A stretch of 8,216 nucleotides of DNA from GCA-020356105 sp041602815 (GTDB lineage: Bacteria > Pseudomonadota > Alphaproteobacteria > UBA8366 > JADFVY01): assembly GCA_041602815.1 (NCBI GenBank), contig JBFIFO010000167.1, positions 1 to 8,216 of the forward strand. Direction: 5' to 3'. A program made the translations under genes and the position numbers. The notes under the pieces were generated by a model that saw only the letters and a program-made list of their open reading frames with translations, had not been told where the DNA came from and ran no database searches. Every line of letters starts with the position of its first letter. Position 1 is the stretch's first letter. Below are positions 1 through 6,323 of this stretch, one piece after another.

Positions 1-1773
1 GGGGCGGAGGACGCCTGCCCGATGGTGGTCGGGCGCTATTTCCGGGCCCTGAAGAACGGACCCAGCCCCACCTGGATGCAGCGCCGGCTGCTGGCCATCG
101 GCCTGCGACCGATCTCGGCCCTGGTCGACATCACCAATTACGTCACCTTCGATCTCGGCCGGCCGCTGCACGTGTTCGACGCGGCGAAGCTCGAGGGCGG
201 CACGCTGACGATGCGCTTCGCCAAGTCGGGCGAGACGATCCTCGCGCTCGACGGCAAGGAATACGAGCTCGACGACGGCATGACCTGCATCGCCGACGGC
301 AAGGGCGTGCACGGCATCGCCGGGGTAATGGGCGGCGAGGTCACCGGCTGCACCGCCGAGACCACCGAGATGTTCCTCGAGGTGGCGCTGTTCGATCCGA
401 TCCGCACCGCCGCGACGGGGCGCAAGCTGAAGATCGAATCCGACGCCCGCTACCGCTTCGAGCGCTCCGTCGACCCGGAATCGGCGCTGTGGGGCGCCGA
501 GGTCGCGGCGCGGCTGGTCCTCGACATCTGCGGCGGCGAGGCGAGCGAGCTGTCGGTCGCCGGCGAGATGCCCGAGACGGCGCGCGAGGTGATTCTGCGG
601 GCCGACCGGGTGAAGACGCTGGGCGGCGTCGACCTGCCGGTCGCCGAACAGCGGCAGATCCTCGAGGCGCTGGGTTTCGCGACGACGGAGAAGAAGGGCG
701 CGATCGTCGCCACCACGCCGTCCTGGCGCCCGGACATCACGCTGGAGCCCTGCCTCGTCGAGGAGGTGCTGCGGGTCAAGGGGTTCGATGCGATCCCGGC
801 GGTGCCGCTGGAGCGTGCGAGCGACCTGCCGGAGCAGATCCTCACCGTCAGCCAGCGGCGCGAAGGCTTCGCCCGCAAGGTGCTGGCCGGCCGCGGCATG
901 CTCGAGGCGGTGACCTGGTCGTTCATGGCCGAGGAGCAGGCCGCCCTGTTCGGCGGCGTGCCGGACGAGCTGCGCCTGGAGAATCCGATCAGCGCGGATC
1001 TTACGGTGATGCGGCCGTCGATCCTGCCCAACCTTTTGGCCGCATCGGGCCGCAACGCCGACCGCGGCTATCCCGATCTCGGCCTGTTCGAGGTCGGCCC
1101 GTCGTGGCGCGACGATACGCCGGAGGGCGAGGACATCGTCGCCGCCGGGCTGCGCACCGGCGACACCGGCCCGCGCCACTGGGCGGCGCCGCCGCGCCCG
1201 GTCGACGCGTTCGATGCCAAGGCCGATGCGCTGGCGGTGCTGGCCGCCTGCGGCGCCCCGGTCGACAACCTGCAGGTCACGCGCGACGCGCCCGACTGGT
1301 ACCACCCCGGCCGGTCCGGCGTGCTGCGGCTCGGCCCCAACGTGCTGGCCCGGTTCGGCGAGATCCATCCGCGCATCTTAAGGGCGATGGACGTCAAGGG
1401 CCCGGCCGCCGCGTTCGAGGTCTTCCTGCATCACGTCCCGCAGCCGCGGGCCAAGGGCGGCAAGATGCGCGCCCTCTTGCGGCCGTCGCCGTTCCAGCCG
1501 GTCGGCCGCGACTTCGCCTTCGTGGTCGATGCCGACGTGCCGGCGGAAACGCTGCTGCGCGCCGCACGGGGGGCCGACAAGACGCTGATCAGCCAGGTCG
1601 ACGTGTTCGACGTCTACGAGGGCGAGGGCGTCGGCAAGGGCCGCAAGTCGGTCGCCATCGCGGTCACCCTGCAGCCGCAGGAGCGGACGCTCACCGACGA
1701 GGACATCGAGCGCGTCTCCGCCGCCGTCATCGCCGCGGTGCAGAAGCAGACCGGCGGCACCCTGCGCGGCTGA
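1..1773 (+). CDS. pheT: Phenylalanine--tRNA ligase beta subunit, 5'-truncated
   Basis: Large beta subunit of the cytoplasmic (alpha-beta)2 phenylalanyl-tRNA synthetase, which charges tRNA-Phe. The frame is open from base 1 without a start, so the gene enters from the left; 590 codons are visible of a family length near 800, so roughly the first 210 residues (tRNA-binding-like N-terminal domain and part of B3) are missing. In the visible part, residues about 7-170 are the B3/B4 editing region, with the family blocks GLRPISALVDITNYVTFD and GRPLHVFDA near the start. Residues about 195-270 are the B5 domain (SWRPDI, then EEVLRVKGFD). Residues about 285-480 are the catalytic-like core. Residues about 495-590 are the C-terminal anticodon-binding FDX-ACB domain (PVGRDFAFVVD, then LQPQERTLTDEDI). 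The gene ends at TGA with no clear intrinsic terminator directly behind it. pheS would be expected just upstream, outside the window. No frameshift or missing block is seen. Identification is very secure. Confidence 0.97.
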   Translation, partial: GAEDACPMVVGRYFRALKNGPSPTWMQRRLLAIGLRPISALVDITNYVTFDLGRPLHVFDAAKLEGGTLTMRFAKSGETILALDGKEYELDDGMTCIADGKGVHGIAGVMGGEVTGCTAETTEMFLEVALFDPIRTAATGRKLKIESDARYRFERSVDPESALWGAEVAARLVLDICGGEASELSVAGEMPETAREVILRADRVKTLGGVDLPVAEQRQILEALGFATTEKKGAIVATTPSWRPDITLEPCLVEEVLRVKGFDAIPAVPLERASDLPEQILTVSQRREGFARKVLAGRGMLEAVTWSFMAEEQAALFGGVPDELRLENPISADLTVMRPSILPNLLAASGRNADRGYPDLGLFEVGPSWRDDTPEGEDIVAAGLRTGDTGPRHWAAPPRPVDAFDAKADALAVLAACGAPVDNLQVTRDAPDWYHPGRSGVLRLGPNVLARFGEIHPRILRAMDVKGPAAAFEVFLHHVPQPRAKGGKMRALLRPSPFQPVGRDFAFVVDADVPAETLLRAARGADKTLISQVDVFDVYEGEGVGKGRKSVAIAVTLQPQERTLTDEDIERVSAAVIAAVQKQTGGTLRG

Positions 1774-1841
1774 CCCGCCGACGCCTTTCGATCTGATGGC
1801 CCGATCCGCGATGCAGGCGAAACCCTGCCGTCCCCGACCAC

Positions 1842-1943
1842 GTCATTGCGAGGCGCGAAGCGCCGCGGCAATCCAGACGCGTCCGGCCCCACGTCAGCCA
1901 TCCTGGATTGCTTCGCCCTCGCGTTGCTCGGGCCCGCAATGAC
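1842..1943. repeat. Long interrupted palindrome of dispersed-repeat type
   Basis: The outer arms GTCATTGCG (1842-1850) and CGCAATGAC (1935-1943) are exact reverse complements, as are the inner arms GCAATCCAG (1868-1876) and CTGGATTGC (1903-1911). Between the arms lie imperfectly paired GC-rich stretches containing GCGAAGCG-like and CTTCGCCCTCGCG sequence, and a 26-nt central loop. The whole can fold into one long stem. Sequences of this design (GTCATTGCGAG...GCAATCCAG and its inverse) are, from memory, common as dispersed intergenic palindromes in alphaproteobacterial genomes. It lies 68 bp after pheT and about 150 bp before the J-domain gene. It may also act as a folded transcript end for pheT, but there is no T-run. 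The rest of the gap 1774-2093 shows no credible gene. Confidence 0.8.
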
Positions 1944-2040
1944 AGGGACATGCAGGTGTCATCCGGCAATCCGTCCGCAAGCCGTCGCATCCGTTCCCTA
2001 AAATCCCGCACGATAGTTGCTGTCGCCGGCGCCGTTGCAC

Positions 2041-2059
2041 GGCATGCTTGGGGCATGCC
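2041..2059. other. Small perfect hairpin upstream of the J-domain gene
   Basis: GGCATGC (2041-2047) and GCATGCC (2053-2059) form a perfect 7-bp inverted repeat around the 5-nt loop TTGGG, 34 nt before the chosen ATG. There is no T-run on either side, so it is not an intrinsic terminator. It could be an operator or an mRNA leader hairpin, or simply chance in GC-rich DNA. Function unknown. Confidence 0.4.
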
Positions 2060-2093
2060 CGGCCCACGGAAACTGAAAACCTAGTTGACGGCC

Positions 2094-2873
2094 ATGAGCA
2101 CGCCGCGGAATGTCTATGGCGAAGCCCTGCGCAAGGCGAACGTGCTGCGCTCGCGCCGCCGCCGCCTGTGGCTGGGCGACAGGCTGGACCACCCGGACGA
2201 CACCGACGACATGCCCCGCGCGCCCCGACAGGCTTCCGAAGATATCTCGAACAAGTCCTACGTGGTGCCGTGCGCCAGCGCCTTCCGCGACGCGGTGCTG
2301 GAGCTGGCCGGACGGCGCGGCGTCAACGCCGGGGAACTCGCCCGTGCGGTGCTGCTGCTAATGCCGCGGGAGGCCGCCGCGTTCGCGGACCCGGGCGAGC
2401 CGGCGCCGGGCGACCGCGAGGCGGTGATCCTCAAATCCGGCGCCAACGAGGGCAAGACCTGGCGCCGCAAGCCGCGCCTCCAGGTGCGCACGGTGGCCGG
2501 GCGCACGGCGCCGCAGATCCGCTCGGCCCTCGCCCTGGCGCTGGCCATGGACCGCGGCGAGGTGACCTTGACGATGGAGGACGGCCGCGGGCCGAGCGTT
2601 TCCGACCGCCTCGACGAGGCGCGCGCCGAGATCGCCCGCCTGCGCCGGCAGGTCGGGGCGCTGTCCTTCGAGCCGTTGCCGCACGGCGTCGGCAGCCGCT
2701 TCGATGCCCTCTACGTGCTCGGCCTGGCGCCGGACGCCGACCCCGACGACGCCGAGATCCGCCGGCGCTACCGCACCCTCGCCGCCATCCACCATCCCGA
2801 CGGCGGCACCGGCGACCACCGGCGCATGAGCCAGCTCAACGAGGCGGTGCGGATCCTGCGCGGGAAGGGGTGA
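2094..2873 (+). CDS. J-domain protein with an N-terminal ribbon-helix-helix-like segment
   Basis: 259-aa soluble protein with no signal peptide or membrane segment. Residues about 204-257 are a J domain: LYVLGL, then a basic helix II (EIRRRYRTLA), the HPD tripeptide at H234-P235-D236, and helix III (MSQLNEAVRIL). In J proteins HPD stimulates the ATPase of a DnaK-type Hsp70. There is no G/F-rich or zinc-finger region, so this is not DnaJ but a class III (type C) J protein with a C-terminal J domain. Residues about 11-27 are strongly basic (RSRRRRLW). Residues about 53-92 have the pattern strand, helix, turn, helix (SYVVPC, FRDAVLELAGRRG, VNAGE, LARAVLLLM), as in ribbon-helix-helix proteins; this is inference. 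A short helical, coiled-coil-like stretch lies at about 171-190. A TTG at 2085 is an alternative start adding three residues; an in-frame TAG sits immediately before it. Neither start has a strong Shine-Dalgarno; GGAAA at 2068-2072 is the best candidate. Client and pathway are unknown. Confidence 0.85.
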   Translation: MSTPRNVYGEALRKANVLRSRRRRLWLGDRLDHPDDTDDMPRAPRQASEDISNKSYVVPCASAFRDAVLELAGRRGVNAGELARAVLLLMPREAAAFADPGEPAPGDREAVILKSGANEGKTWRRKPRLQVRTVAGRTAPQIRSALALALAMDRGEVTLTMEDGRGPSVSDRLDEARAEIARLRRQVGALSFEPLPHGVGSRFDALYVLGLAPDADPDDAEIRRRYRTLAAIHHPDGGTGDHRRMSQLNEAVRILRGKG

Positions 2874-2892
2874 GGCGGAGCCGACACGAAAG

Positions 2893-3036
2893 CCCGCGCC
2901 CCGCTCGCCGCCATCCCCCTCACCCAACCCTCTCCCGCCAGGGGAGAGGGCTTATACAGTGCCGCCCCGAAGAAAGAACCCTCTCCCCTCGTGGGAGAGG
3001 GCAGGGTGAGGGGGCGGCGCGTGAGGTTGTTCGACG
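2893..3036. repeat. REPIN-like double-hairpin repeat, copy A
   Basis: Two GC-rich hairpins face each other. Left hairpin: CCCTCTCCC (2928-2936), loop GCCAG, GGGAGAGGG (2942-2950). Right hairpin: CCCTCTCCC (2979-2987), loop CTCGT, GGGAGAGGG (2993-3001). The outer arms CCCCCTCACCC (2915-2925) and GGGTGAGGGGG (3004-3014) are exact reverse complements, so the unit is one inverted pair. Bases 2893-2953 match 3425-3485 with four mismatches, and 2976-3022 match 3559-3605 exactly, with weaker similarity to about 3036. The element starts 20 nt after the J-domain stop, and its left hairpin may end that transcript, although only two T follow it. The bases 3037-3090 up to the DUF559 start show no gene. 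Confidence 0.9.
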
Positions 3037-3076
3037 CCCCGCGATTTCCCCCTGTCGGAACCGACCGCAGGTCGCG

Positions 3077-3082
3077 TACACT
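3077..3082 (+). promoter_or_regulatory. Weak -10-like hexamer before the DUF559 gene
   Basis: TACACT matches four of six positions of the TATAAT consensus and ends 8 nt before the ATG at 3091, so a transcript from it would be almost leaderless. No convincing -35 hexamer lies at 16-18 nt spacing. There is also no Shine-Dalgarno before the ATG, which fits a leaderless start but does not prove it. Very tentative. Confidence 0.15.
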
Positions 3083-3090
3083 CGCCGATC

Positions 3091-3423
3091 ATGACCAGCC
3101 GACATGCCAGGTCATTGCGTGCCAACCAGACCGAGGCGGAAACCCTCCTGTGGCGGCGCTTGCGCGATCGGCAGTTGGCCGGCGCCAAGTTCCGCCGGCA
3201 GGCGCCGATCGGCCCCTACATCGCCGATTTCGCCAGTTACGCGGCGAAGCTGGTGGTCGAGCTCGACGGTGGCCAGCACGCGGACAACGCCGCGGCCGAC
3301 GCGGCGCGGACGGCATCGCTGGAAGGGCGCGGCTTCCACGTGCTGCGGTTCTGGAACCACGACGTCCTGGCCAACCCCGACGGCGTGCTGGAAACGATAC
3401 AAGAGGCATTGTGCGGCAAGTAG
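3091..3423 (+). CDS. DUF559 (Vsr/endonuclease-like) domain protein
   Basis: 110-aa protein that is almost entirely one DUF559 domain, a family assigned to the restriction-endonuclease-like (PD-(D/E)XK, Vsr-related) fold. Family landmarks visible in order: NQTEAETLLWRRLR at residues 12-25, the KFRRQAPIGPYIADF block at 33-47 with D46, LVVELDGGQH at 54-63 with E57, D59 and H63, and the C-terminal HVLRFWNHDVL at 83-93. The acidic residues sit where a metal-binding nuclease site would be expected; catalytic activity of DUF559 proteins is not well established, so nuclease function is inference. The length is complete for stand-alone members. It stands alone between two copies of one repeat: copy A ends about 55-70 bp upstream and copy B begins 2 bp after its stop. 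An intrinsic terminator formed by copy B follows. No Shine-Dalgarno is seen. No methylase or mismatch-repair gene is adjacent, which argues against a restriction system here. Confidence 0.9.
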   Translation: MTSRHARSLRANQTEAETLLWRRLRDRQLAGAKFRRQAPIGPYIADFASYAAKLVVELDGGQHADNAAADAARTASLEGRGFHVLRFWNHDVLANPDGVLETIQEALCGK

Positions 3424-3424
3424 A

Positions 3425-3619
3425 CCTGCGTCCCGCCCGCCGCCATCCCCCTCACCCAACCCTCTCCCACCAGGGGAGAGGGCTTTTTTGTCGAGGCGGC
3501 ACGATCGAACTCTATACCAGCGGGCGAAAGGGCGTTTTCGGTACTGAGCGGCGCGACCGAACCCTCTCCCCTCGTGGGAGAGGGCAGGGTGAGGGGGCGG
3601 CGCGTACGGTCGCTCGGCG
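3425..3619. repeat. REPIN-like double-hairpin repeat, copy B
   Basis: Second copy of the repeat at 2893-3036, with arms in the same orientation. Left hairpin: CCCTCTCCC (3460-3468), loop ACCAG, GGGAGAGGG (3474-3482). Right hairpin: CCCTCTCCC (3562-3570), loop CTCGT, GGGAGAGGG (3576-3584). The spacer between the hairpins is 79 nt, against 28 nt in copy A. The spacer of copy A matches the left part of this spacer only when reversed (TCGAGGCGGCAC at 3491-3502 against the complement of 2959-2970, 11 of 12). The gap 3424-3761 (338 bp) is filled by this element and a stretch 3620-3761 leading into the ABC-F gene, in which I see no gene. Confidence 0.9.
3460..3489 (+). terminator. Intrinsic terminator after the DUF559 gene, made from repeat copy B
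   Basis: A 9-bp GC-rich perfect stem (3460-3468 with 3474-3482) with a 5-nt loop is followed by one C and six T (3484-3489). This is the classical layout of a Rho-independent terminator and it starts 37 nt after the DUF559 stop. The equivalent hairpin of copy A lacks the T-run (CTTATAC follows it). Confidence 0.75.
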
Positions 3620-3733
3620 GAGCGTGGCGCAAATATCCCGCCCGAAACCCGCAGAAAACCCTGACGCATGGGCTCGTTTCGCGCGGTCCGCCCTTGCGCC
3701 GGACCCGGGGGCGGGGCATCAATGCCGCCGCGC

Positions 3734-3739
3734 TACATT
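3734..3739 (+). promoter_or_regulatory. Weak -10-like hexamer before the ABC-F gene
   Basis: TACATT within CGCTACATTG matches five of six positions of TATAAT and lies 22 nt before the ATG at 3762, leaving room for the AAGGA ribosome site at 3746-3750. No good -35 sequence is seen 16-18 nt upstream. Since the terminator at 3460-3489 closes the previous transcript, some promoter must lie in 3490-3750. Tentative. Confidence 0.22.
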
Positions 3740-3761
3740 GTACCGAAGGAACCCCCCACGC

Positions 3762-5585
3762 ATGGCCCCGCCCCTGCTCACCCTCGGCTCCGTCACCCTC
3801 GGCTTCGGCGGGCGGCCGCTGTTCCGGGACGTCGACCTTGCGATCGGCGCCGGCGAGCGGATCGCGCTGATCGGCCGCAACGGCGCCGGCAAGTCGACCC
3901 TGCTGCGCCTCATGGCCGGCGAGACCGAGGCCGATACCGGCGAACGCCGGCTGCAAAAAGGCGTCCGCGTCGCGATGCTGGCGCAGGAGCCGGACCTGTC
4001 GGGGTACGACACCGTGCTGGACTATGCCGCTGCCGGCGCGGCCGCGGCGGCGGAGCGGCACCAGGCGGCGGCGCTGCTCGATGCGCTCGGCGTCGACGGG
4101 GCCCGGCGCACGGATGCGCTGTCCGGCGGCGAGGCGCGGCGGGCGGCGCTGGCGCGCGCCCTGTGCGGCGAGCCCGACGTGCTGTTGCTGGACGAGCCGA
4201 CCAACCACCTCGACCTGCCGGCGATCGAGTGGCTGGAGGCGCGGCTTGCCGCCGGCCGCTTCGCGCTGGTCGCGGTCAGCCACGACCGCGCGTTCTTATC
4301 GCGCGTCACCAACGCGACGCTGTGGCTCGACCGCGGGCGACTGCTGCGGCTCGATGCGGGGTTCGCGAAGTTCGACGCCTGGTCCGCGGAGATCCTCGCG
4401 CGCGAAGAGGTCGAGGCGGCCAAGCTCGACAAGCGGATCGCCGAGGAAACGCGCTGGTCGCACCAGGGCATCACGGCGCGGCGCAAGCGCAACCAGGGCC
4501 GGCTGCGCCGTCTTGCCGAGCTGCGCGCGGAGCGGGCGCGGCGGCCGAAGGCGGCGGGCAGCGTGCGCATGGCGGCGGCACAGGCGGCGCCGGCGGGCAA
4601 GCTGGTGATCGAGGCCGAGGACATCGCCAAGGCCTGGGACGGCAACACCGTGATCCGGGGCTTCTCGACCCGCATCCTGCGCGGCGACCGGGTCGGCATC
4701 ATCGGCCCGAACGGCGCCGGCAAGACCACGCTGCTGCGCCTCCTGATCGGCGAGCTTGCGCCCGATTCCGGGCGGCTGCGCCGCGGCACCAATATCGAGA
4801 TGGTCTATCTCGACCAGGCCCGCGCGGCGCTGGAGCCCGGCGAGACGCCGTGGTCGACCCTGTGCCCGGCCGGCGGCGACCAGGTGATGGTCGGCGGGCG
4901 GCCGCGCCACGTCGTCTCCTACCTGCGCGACTTCCTGTTCGCCGACAGCCAAGCGCGCAGCCCGGTCGAGAGCCTGTCCGGCGGCGAGCGCAATCGCCTC
5001 CTGCTGGCCCGCGCCCTGGCCCGGCCGTCGAACCTGCTGGTGCTGGACGAGCCGACCAACGACCTCGACATGGATACGCTGGATTTGCTGCAGGAACTCT
5101 TGGCCGACTATGCGGGCACGGTGCTGCTGGTCAGCCACGACCGCGACTTCCTCGACCGCGTGGTCACCTCGACGGTCGCGCTCGAAGGCGACGGCGCCGC
5201 CGCCGAGTATCCCGGCGGCTACAGCGATTATGTGCGCCAGCGGCCGCAGGCCGGCGCCGGGAATCCCGCCCGGCGACCCGGCAAGACACCGCGCAGGACC
5301 CCGGCGCAGGGCGAGGCCGGCAAGCCCCGCGACCGGCTCAGCTACAAGCAGCAGCATGCGCTGGCGCGGCTGCCGGGCATCATGGCCGCGCTGGAGCAGC
5401 GCATTGCCGACCTCGAAGCGACGCTCGTCGATCCCGGCCTGTACGCCCGCGACCGCGCCGCCTTCGAGCGGGCGACCGCGGAGCTCGCCGCCGCCCGCGC
5501 GGACCACGCGGCGGCCGAGGAGGAGTGGCTCGCGCTCGAGCTGCTGCGCGAGGAGGCGGAGGCGAAGCGCCGGGGGCCGGCCTAG
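3762..5585 (+). CDS. uup: ABC-F family ATP-binding protein, Uup-like
   Basis: 607-aa cytoplasmic protein with two ABC ATPase cassettes and no membrane segment, as in the ABC-F family of ribosome-associated translation factors. Cassette 1: Walker A GRNGAGKS at 38-45, signature LSGGE at 120-124, Walker B LLLLDEP with D144/E145, switch histidine H174. Cassette 2: Walker A GPNGAGKTT at 315-323, signature LSGGE at 405-409, Walker B with D429/E430, switch histidine H459. Both sites look intact. The inter-cassette linker (about 195-290) contains the basic ARRKRNQGRLRRLAELR helix. After a basic, Pro-rich stretch (about 490-522) a long charged coiled coil (about 523-603) closes the protein; this C-terminal extension points to Uup rather than EttA, whose proteins lack it. 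In E. coli, Uup is linked to ribosome function and to precise excision of transposons. The ATG is supported by GAAGGA at 3745-3750, 11 nt upstream, and by the typical LLTLGSVTLGFGG beginning; the frame stays open upstream but shows no homology there. Confidence 0.9.
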   Translation: MAPPLLTLGSVTLGFGGRPLFRDVDLAIGAGERIALIGRNGAGKSTLLRLMAGETEADTGERRLQKGVRVAMLAQEPDLSGYDTVLDYAAAGAAAAAERHQAAALLDALGVDGARRTDALSGGEARRAALARALCGEPDVLLLDEPTNHLDLPAIEWLEARLAAGRFALVAVSHDRAFLSRVTNATLWLDRGRLLRLDAGFAKFDAWSAEILAREEVEAAKLDKRIAEETRWSHQGITARRKRNQGRLRRLAELRAERARRPKAAGSVRMAAAQAAPAGKLVIEAEDIAKAWDGNTVIRGFSTRILRGDRVGIIGPNGAGKTTLLRLLIGELAPDSGRLRRGTNIEMVYLDQARAALEPGETPWSTLCPAGGDQVMVGGRPRHVVSYLRDFLFADSQARSPVESLSGGERNRLLLARALARPSNLLVLDEPTNDLDMDTLDLLQELLADYAGTVLLVSHDRDFLDRVVTSTVALEGDGAAAEYPGGYSDYVRQRPQAGAGNPARRPGKTPRRTPAQGEAGKPRDRLSYKQQHALARLPGIMAALEQRIADLEATLVDPGLYARDRAAFERATAELAAARADHAAAEEEWLALELLREEAEAKRRGPA

Positions 5586-5803
5586 AAATCAGACCATGGC
5601 GGCCGCACCGGATGTGGCCCCATGACCGCACCTGTGTTATGGTTAAGGTTGTATTGCCGCGGCCGCTCCGAGCGGGGACCGGCGGGCGGCAGCAAGGGCC
5701 GGGGCGCCGATCCCGGCGTTCCGGCCGGTTGCCGGTATCCGGCCGAGATTTCCCTGCCGTTCGCGGGCGGGCGTCGCCGCGGCGCAGCCATGGGAGATCG
5801 TCC

Positions 5804-6274
5804 ATGACCATCGGAAGAAAGCTCAAGGAGTACCTGGCGGATGCGCGGGTCGAATACGACCTGGTCGAGCATCCGCGCACCGAGTGCAGCAGCCGCACCG
5901 CCCAGGCCGCCCATATCCCGGGTGACCGCCTGGCCAAGGGCGTCGTCCTGCAGCACGATGACGGCTATGTGCTGGCGGTCGTGCCGAGCACCCACCGGGT
6001 CGAGGTCGGCAGCCTCGAGCGGACCTTCGGCTGCAACCTGGATTTCGCCAGCGAGCCGGAGATCGCCGATTTGTTCAGCGACTGCCGTCTCGGCGCGATT
6101 CCGCCCACCGGCGCGGCCTATGACGTCACGACCGTGGTCGACGACAGCCTGACCGGGCAGCCCGAAGTCTGGTTCGAGGGCGGTGACCATCGCACCCTGG
6201 TACATGTCAGCGGCGACGGGTTCCGCCGGCTGATGGCGGAAGCGCGGCTCGCGCATATCAGCCATCACGTCTGA
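5804..6274 (+). CDS. YbaK/EbsC (ProX-like) aminoacyl-tRNA deacylase
   Basis: 156-aa single-domain protein of the YbaK/ProRS-INS superfamily, which removes wrongly attached amino acids from tRNA (for example Ala or Cys on tRNA-Pro) in the cytoplasm. Family landmarks: EHPRTECSSRTAQAAHI at 22-38, the LAKGVVL block with the conserved lysine at K45, VVPSTHRVEVG at about 59-69, GAIPPTG in the middle, and a late GDHRTLVHVSG block. The exact substrate cannot be read from sequence. The start is fixed by GGGAG at 5792-5796, 7 nt before the ATG, and by the natural family N-terminus; the frame stays open far upstream only because it is a shadow frame of the ABC-F gene. The 218-bp gap after the ABC-F stop argues for its own promoter: an AT-richer stretch (TTATGGTTAAGGTTGTATT, about 5638-5656) could hold it, followed by a small CCGCT-CCG-AGCGG hairpin at 5663-5675. 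It converges with the TPR gene, whose stop lies 50 bp away. Confidence 0.9.
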   Translation: MTIGRKLKEYLADARVEYDLVEHPRTECSSRTAQAAHIPGDRLAKGVVLQHDDGYVLAVVPSTHRVEVGSLERTFGCNLDFASEPEIADLFSDCRLGAIPPTGAAYDVTTVVDDSLTGQPEVWFEGGDHRTLVHVSGDGFRRLMAEARLAHISHHV

Positions 6275-6323
6275 CGGCGATGCGCATCCCGCCCGGGGCG
6301 GTCACCGATCCCGGGGGTGAGGA

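Noticed and set aside
2048..3094. 348-codon plus-strand frame over the J-domain gene
   Set aside because: It is a frame-shifted shadow with Arg/Pro/Gly composition; the J-domain motifs lie in the other frame.
3091..3423. Very short patch repair endonuclease (Vsr) or restriction enzyme
   Set aside because: The motifs fit DUF559 rather than true Vsr, and no cytosine methylase or other restriction-modification gene is adjacent.
2893..3619. CRISPR array or classical insertion sequence
   Set aside because: There are only two repeat copies 0.53-0.58 kb apart with a gene between them, no regular spacers, no transposase and no evident target-site duplication.
3237..4283. 348-codon minus-strand frame spanning DUF559, repeat copy B and the start of the ABC-F gene
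   Set aside because: It crosses non-coding repeats and two genes without any domain signal.
4296..5507. 403-codon open frame on the minus strand inside the ABC-F gene
   Set aside because: It is antisense to two intact ATPase cassettes, has no recognisable domain and no independent ribosome site; it is the usual antisense shadow in high-GC sequence.
3668..6274. A very long plus-strand frame overlapping the whole ABC-F gene and joining the deacylase in frame
   Set aside because: Its part before 5804 is Arg/Pro/Ala-rich and shows no family motif; it is a shadow frame of the ABC-F gene in GC-rich DNA. The deacylase begins at 5804 with its own ribosome site, so there is no fusion.
6289..6301. 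CCGCC-CGG-GGCGG hairpin between the convergent deacylase and TPR genes
   Set aside because: It is a short stem with no T-run on either strand; not enough to call a bidirectional terminator.
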